From Planctomycetota bacterium (GTDB lineage Bacteria > Planctomycetota > Phycisphaerae > WQYP01), in assembly GCA_021828935.1 (NCBI GenBank), contig JAJZCU010000065.1:1-8639 (forward strand): DNA of 8,639 nucleotides. Direction: 5' to 3'. The first letter of the stretch is position 1, and every line of letters starts with the position of its first letter. The notes beneath the pieces are model-generated. The model saw only the letters and a list, made by a program, of their open reading frames with translations, had not been told where the DNA came from and did no database searches. Made by a program: the position numbers and the translations under genes. Below, piece by piece: positions 5,832 through 8,639 of this stretch.

Positions 5832-6335
5832 CGTGAACGGCGTGTACCCGCCGGTGTGCGTTCCCGCCAATGTACCGTTTACAAATACCCGCGTCTTCCA
5901 GTTTGCGGCGCCAATATGCAATAAAATTTGTTTGCCGCGCCAGGCTGCCGGCACGGAAAAGTTCCGCTGATACCACAGCTTCTCTTTTGGCCCAAGCCGC
6001 TTCATCACGCCGGACAATGCGGACTGGTACGGATAAGGCACAAGTATTTTGCGATGAAATGGTCCCGGCGCAACCTTTTTTCGCGGCGTAACGCAATAGC
6101 TCCACAGCCCGTTCAGATTTTTCCATTGCTGCCGGCGCATTTGCGGTCGTGGATAATGCGCCCACGCATGCTGCGGCCCCACCGCCGCCGCCCATTGCGT
6201 TTTTACGGGCGCGTGGCCCATTTGCCAAGGGACATGGCGTGCGGCCAAAGCGGCCACGGACATGCTGATCACGCCACAAACTGATCCCCAAACCGCAGCG
6301 CGGCTTACCTTATTTATTAAAAATAATTGTTTCAT
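5829..6335 (-). CDS. GH2 glycosidase, N-terminal fragment (signal peptide and sugar-binding domain)
   Basis: What would be made if the TAA is read as stop: 168 residues with the signal peptide and most of the jelly-roll, including WKNLNGLW, KILVPYPYQSALSGV, LWYQRNFSVPAAW and VFVNGTLAGTHTGGYTPFT. No catalytic residue is included, so this product alone could not hydrolyse sugars and would end inside a beta-sandwich. GTAAGG lies a few bases before ATG 6335 as a weak ribosome binding site. Confidence 0.75.
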   Translation of the reverse strand: MKQLFLINKVSRAAVWGSVCGVISMSVAALAARHVPWQMGHAPVKTQWAAAVGPQHAWAHYPRPQMRRQQWKNLNGLWSYCVTPRKKVAPGPFHRKILVPYPYQSALSGVMKRLGPKEKLWYQRNFSVPAAWRGKQILLHIGAANWKTRVFVNGTLAGTHTGGYTPFT

Positions 6336-6481
6336 GAGCGCCCTTACAAACGTCCTTCATCGACTAAAAGCCATCCGGCACAACCAAGCGCCGGGTAGCG
6401 GATATTTTCCCATGCCTTAACGGTCTTGGCGGCAGGCAAACGCCGGTTCGCGTTTTTGTCCGCTTGCGCCCCCACCGTTAT

Positions 6482-6796
6482 TTAATAGAAAAAATGCGCG
6501 CCCAAATTCCAATAGGCATAATGTTCCGGGGCCTTGTAATCCACATGATCATCGCAATACAGCACATTTTCCTTCACGTCGCCCCGAAACATGGCCGTCA
6601 TCGCGCCACGCGCGGCGGGGCTAAAGCCCGTTACGGTCCACTGTTGTCCATGGTTGAACGCAACCTTCGGGCCGCCGCCGGGCCCGCCCCCGGGCTGCAC
6701 CCATGTGGCGTCGGCCATCAGGGGCGGGTCGCTGTCAAACGCATTGCCCCGGGGAAACTGGCGCGCGTTCATGCAAATTGTGCCGGGCAAGGGCAT
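6482..6796 (-). CDS. Prepilin-like protein, C-terminal (H-X9-DG type) part only
   Basis: A 104-residue product matching the end of the type II secretion-like prepilin family that is hugely expanded in planctomycetes and related phyla. Landmarks are PLMADATW (residues 25-32), VAFNHGQQW, and NVLYCDDHVDYKAPEHYAYWN, which corresponds to the N-V-L-Y-x-D-x-H-V-x-(W/Y)-K ending. The conserved N-terminal cleavage site and hydrophobic pilin helix are missing; the frame stays open to 6904, but its 36 extra residues show no family likeness. GGAGG stands six bases before ATG 6796 and a promoter-like sequence lies just upstream, so the fragment could be expressed, yet without the helix it could not act as a normal pseudopilin. 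A 5'-truncated remnant is the simplest reading. It points the same way as the GH2 gene. Confidence 0.65.
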   Translation of the reverse strand: MPLPGTICMNARQFPRGNAFDSDPPLMADATWVQPGGGPGGGPKVAFNHGQQWTVTGFSPAARGAMTAMFRGDVKENVLYCDDHVDYKAPEHYAYWNLGAHFFY

Positions 6797-6813
6797 TGGA
6801 AGCCTCCGGGTGC

Positions 6814-6841
6814 AGTATAATCGTCGGTCCGTGCATTTCAA
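6814..6841 (-). promoter_or_regulatory. Promoter-like sequence facing the prepilin-like fragment
   Basis: Reading leftward, TTGAAA (6841-6836) and TATACT (6819-6814) are separated by 16 bases; each differs from consensus by one base. Predicted initiation near 6807 would give a leader of only about ten bases that starts with the GGAGG ribosome binding site. The same AT core read rightward gives TATAAT (6816-6821) with a poor -35 (TTGGAA, 14 bases away), a possible promoter for the rightward lipoprotein gene. Confidence 0.4.
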
Positions 6842-6937
6842 AGGTCCAACACGTCTAACTGTACTGTTCAAACCATGGCCGCCGCGGGTATGCTTTGGTC
6901 GCACAACGACTTCATTACCCGTGCAAGGACCATTGTC

Positions 6938-8206
6938 ATGAACAAGCCATTATTAGCAATCTTCATTGGCATTTCGGTCACCGCCGCGGGCTGTCGGCAT
7001 CGCAGCAGAAGTGCGGCTTCCGCGCCGCCGCCAACGCCGCCTGCGGCTCAAGGCCCCATGGTTATAAAGCCGCTGAACACGCCGACGTATTGGGCGTTTG
7101 CCCGAAAAATACAAGCCGCCGTAAAATCGCGCAATCCCGCCGCCATCAACGCCTGCATCGACTTTCGCCAGACCGTCATCAACGCCATGAAAGGCCTCAA
7201 ACTTTCACCCCGACAAAAGCGCGATGTGCTCCGCGGCGCCATGGGCCAACAAACGCTCGGCAAAACGCTGTCCAACGTCGTTAGCGCCGGCGGTTCTTAT
7301 ACGCTGCTGGGTGTGCGCAGCTTTAACGGCCAGCCGCGGGCGGTATTTCGGATCAAAACCGCGACGGGAATTCTTAATTATGACGAATGGGTGATGACGC
7401 GCCTGCCCAACGGCGCGGTGGTTTGTCCGGATATCTACGCCGCCGCCACGGGTGAAATGGTAAGCCAGACCATGCACCGGAGCATGGTGCTGCTGTTTGC
7501 CGCCTCCAAGCGCACTTTTTGGCAGCGCCTAACCGGCGCCGACAGCCAGTTTGCCAAACATTCCGCCGGACTTAGTGCCATGGACCACGATCTGGCGGCC
7601 GGGCATCTCGCGGCTGCCATCAGGCAATACCACCAACTGCCGCGGGCGCTGCGCCACGACAAAATCGCTATTATTATCTGGTATTCCGCCTGCGCGCGCG
7701 TGTACCAGAGCACCGGCAGGAGAAAACAGCAGATGCTCAAGGCCAGCGCCGTGCTGAATCATTTTTATCCGAATGATCCGGCGGAAAATTTACTGGATAT
7801 TGAAACATTCCTAATTCAACACAAGTACCAGCGTGCGGCCCAGTACGCGCTGCGCGTCAGCAACGATGTCGGCGGCGACCCGTATCAACTGGCGATGGCG
7901 GCATCCATTGAATTGAAAGCTGGCACAGCCCACGCAAGCGCCATCGCGCAGCGCTATGCCGACATGGGCCAACGCATGGCGCCGCCGGATTTGCACGCCT
8001 ATTGGGCTGATGTCACGATCAGCTTAAAAAACAAGGATTATTGGCGCGTCACCACGGTCCTGCTGGCCATTGAGAAGACATTCCACATACCGCTGAAGAA
8101 TCTGCGCAAGGCGCCCTTGTACCATGGATACGTGCAATCGCCGGCGTACCAAACGTTTCTCAAACAAAACGCGGCAGCTGCCAATGCGCCGTTTCACGCG
8201 CGATAG
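6938..8206 (+). CDS. Putative lipoprotein with TPR-like helical C-terminal half
   Basis: A 422-residue predicted lipoprotein. MNKPLLAIFIGISVTAAG-C gives a lipobox at C19, followed by a Pro/Ala-rich linker (26-40). Residues 50-180 form an alpha/beta part: helices to about 115, then strands YTLLGVRSFNGQPRAVFRI and GILNYDEWVMTR..NGAVVCPDIY. Residues 205-410 are helix pairs resembling degenerate TPRs (AAGHLAAAIRQYHQLP, YQRAAQYALRV, KNKDYWRVTTVLLAIEK), ending with VQSPAYQTFLKQ, a common close of such proteins. ATG 6938 is chosen because AAGGA at 6925-6929 is eight bases upstream and the signal peptide starts there; ATG 6875 in frame would add 21 residues and spoil it. A short overlapping frame starting at GTG 6831 ends at TGA 6939-6941, overlapping this ATG. 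Likely periplasmic scaffold or envelope role; no specific function recognised. Confidence 0.82.
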   Translation: MNKPLLAIFIGISVTAAGCRHRSRSAASAPPPTPPAAQGPMVIKPLNTPTYWAFARKIQAAVKSRNPAAINACIDFRQTVINAMKGLKLSPRQKRDVLRGAMGQQTLGKTLSNVVSAGGSYTLLGVRSFNGQPRAVFRIKTATGILNYDEWVMTRLPNGAVVCPDIYAAATGEMVSQTMHRSMVLLFAASKRTFWQRLTGADSQFAKHSAGLSAMDHDLAAGHLAAAIRQYHQLPRALRHDKIAIIIWYSACARVYQSTGRRKQQMLKASAVLNHFYPNDPAENLLDIETFLIQHKYQRAAQYALRVSNDVGGDPYQLAMAASIELKAGTAHASAIAQRYADMGQRMAPPDLHAYWADVTISLKNKDYWRVTTVLLAIEKTFHIPLKNLRKAPLYHGYVQSPAYQTFLKQNAAAANAPFHAR

Positions 8207-8228
8207 CAGTTTTCGGAGCATTTGTGGA

Positions 8229-8262
8229 GGCAGTCGCGGGCCATGCTCGGCTTACCACTGCC
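8229..8262. terminator. Possible weak hairpin between convergent genes
   Basis: GGCAGT (8229-8234) and ACTGCC (8257-8262) can pair over a 22-base loop in the 59-base gap between the lipoprotein stop and the opposing gene's stop. The loop is long and there is no T-run, so this is only a positional guess. Confidence 0.2.
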
Positions 8263-8265
8263 CGC

Positions 8266-8639
8266 CTATAGCGCGGCCAGCAGATCGCGCCAAGCTTGCC
8301 GGTGGAAAAGGCCTACCCGCGCCGCGTCAAGTTGCGCTCCAATCTCACGCAAGTATTCAGAGCGCCCGTGCTCGCCGAGAATAATCAGGGCCACCTCAAG
8401 GAACGCCATGAACGGAAAAATGTAAATATTTAGCCCAGTTGAAAATTGCTGCTTAATCATCACATCAAGGGCCTCTCGTTGCGCAACGGGCATGGCCGAG
8501 CGCAGGATAAACAACAGAGCCTGCACGCCATTTTGGCGACATCCAGGAATTTTATCTTGGACCTGCCGGAGCGTCAGCTCCCGGTCCTTGGCGTCAATTG
8601 CCAAGACAATTTTCCCGGCGCTGGCCTTGAGCATCTGCT
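8266..8639 (-). CDS. Hypothetical protein, 5' end beyond the window
   Basis: I do not recognise the family. The frame is open from the window edge to TAG 8266-8268. An ATG at 8634 gives 122 residues, but the codon before it is sense (CAG) and no ribosome binding site is visible, so the gene very likely starts further right. It looks soluble and alternates strands and helices: KIVLAIDAKDRELTL, NGVQALLFILRSAMP, MIKQQFSTGLNIYIFPFMAFLEVALIILG, EYLREIGAQLDAARV, and ends AWRDLLAAL. The FPFMAFLEVALIILG stretch is hydrophobic but short of a convincing membrane helix. It converges on the upstream lipoprotein gene. Confidence 0.6.
   Translation of the reverse strand, partial: QMLKASAGKIVLAIDAKDRELTLRQVQDKIPGCRQNGVQALLFILRSAMPVAQREALDVMIKQQFSTGLNIYIFPFMAFLEVALIILGEHGRSEYLREIGAQLDAARVGLFHRQAWRDLLAAL

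Larger units (their letters stand above)
4455..6335 (-). pseudogene. Family 2 glycoside hydrolase gene interrupted by an in-frame TAA
   Basis: One 625-residue exported glycosidase frame broken at codon 169. A signal peptide (basic K2...K9-R12, hydrophobic about 13-31) leads to a jelly-roll sugar-binding domain (about 65-190), an Ig-like domain (about 220-325) and a TIM barrel (about 330-610). The acid/base is E473 in LFNEGWGE and the nucleophile E534 in SGEFGGFG. LNGKPLF, RVHQIVEP and WQDMP are other standard GH2 landmarks. The family includes beta-galactosidases, beta-glucuronidases and beta-mannosidases; which one is not readable here. At 5829-5831 the codon is TAA in GGYTPFT*NITKQLK, where relatives typically have an aromatic residue (F or Y) before D-I-T. 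The frame is the same on both sides and nothing else is damaged, so a single Tyr-to-stop change would explain it. Confidence 0.85.

Noticed and set aside
5283..5924. Rightward 213-codon frame antisense to the GH2 gene.
   Set aside because: Arg/Pro/His-rich composition typical of the complement of coding DNA; the opposite strand carries unmistakable GH2 motifs, and this frame crosses the TAA region only by chance.
6591..6941. Rightward frame ending over the ATG of the TPR-like lipoprotein gene, possibly a leader peptide from GTG 6831.
   Set aside because: The four-base ATGA overlap is attractive, but most of the frame is antisense to the prepilin-like fragment, its composition is Pro/Arg-rich, and the -35 for a matching promoter is poor.
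1..8639. CRISPR arrays, tRNA or rRNA genes, insertion sequences, attachment sites.
   Set aside because: No spaced direct repeats, cloverleaf-like sequence, rRNA landmarks, transposase motifs or terminal inverted repeats were seen on either strand.

Overview
The window looks like chromosomal DNA from a member of the Planctomycetota, probably the Phycisphaerae side or an uncultured relative. This rests on remembered family resemblance, not on a search. The supporting points are a C-terminal H-X9-DG-type prepilin-like fragment (6482-6796), a lipoprotein carrying the RLWP...G.(Y/H)PV signature common in planctomycetal genomes (10-687), a two-helix membrane protein with a bacterial PH-like tail (1852-2508), an exported family 2 glycoside hydrolase, and moderately GC-rich DNA. 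I saw no rRNA, tRNA, CRISPR array, insertion sequence or phage module.

Layout. Positions 1-3674 are transcribed rightward. In order they hold a putative lipoprotein, a protein with a restriction-endonuclease-like C-terminal region, a 76-residue unknown protein behind a good sigma-70-like promoter, a two-helix membrane protein, and a DUF89/ARMT1-like metal-dependent phosphatase of the PANK4 subfamily. A hairpin at about 3692-3705 separates these from a leftward block, 6796 down to 3707. Read in its own direction, that block holds a prepilin-like C-terminal fragment, a GH2 glycosidase gene split by one in-frame TAA, a 64-residue helical protein, and a minimal nucleotidyltransferase overlapping it by 32 bp. 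At about 6800-6940 transcription diverges again: a rightward lipoprotein gene with TPR-like helices (6938-8206) faces a leftward, 5'-incomplete gene of unknown function at the right edge.

How the genes fit together. No single pathway unites the window. Three units are coherent. The first is the small-protein/nucleotidyltransferase pair (4364-3707), a compact two-gene cassette with a -10 box placed for a leaderless message and a toxin-antitoxin-like layout. The second is the GH2 gene, whose catalytic residues and signal peptide are intact but whose frame is broken by one stop codon, so it is either a very recent pseudogene, a base error, or a recoded gene. The third is the PANK4-type phosphatase, whose metal-binding spacing is preserved. 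The nuclease-like gene and the two-gene cassette are the only candidates for a defence or mobile-type function, and nothing here proves one. I did not find a clearly new multi-gene system.
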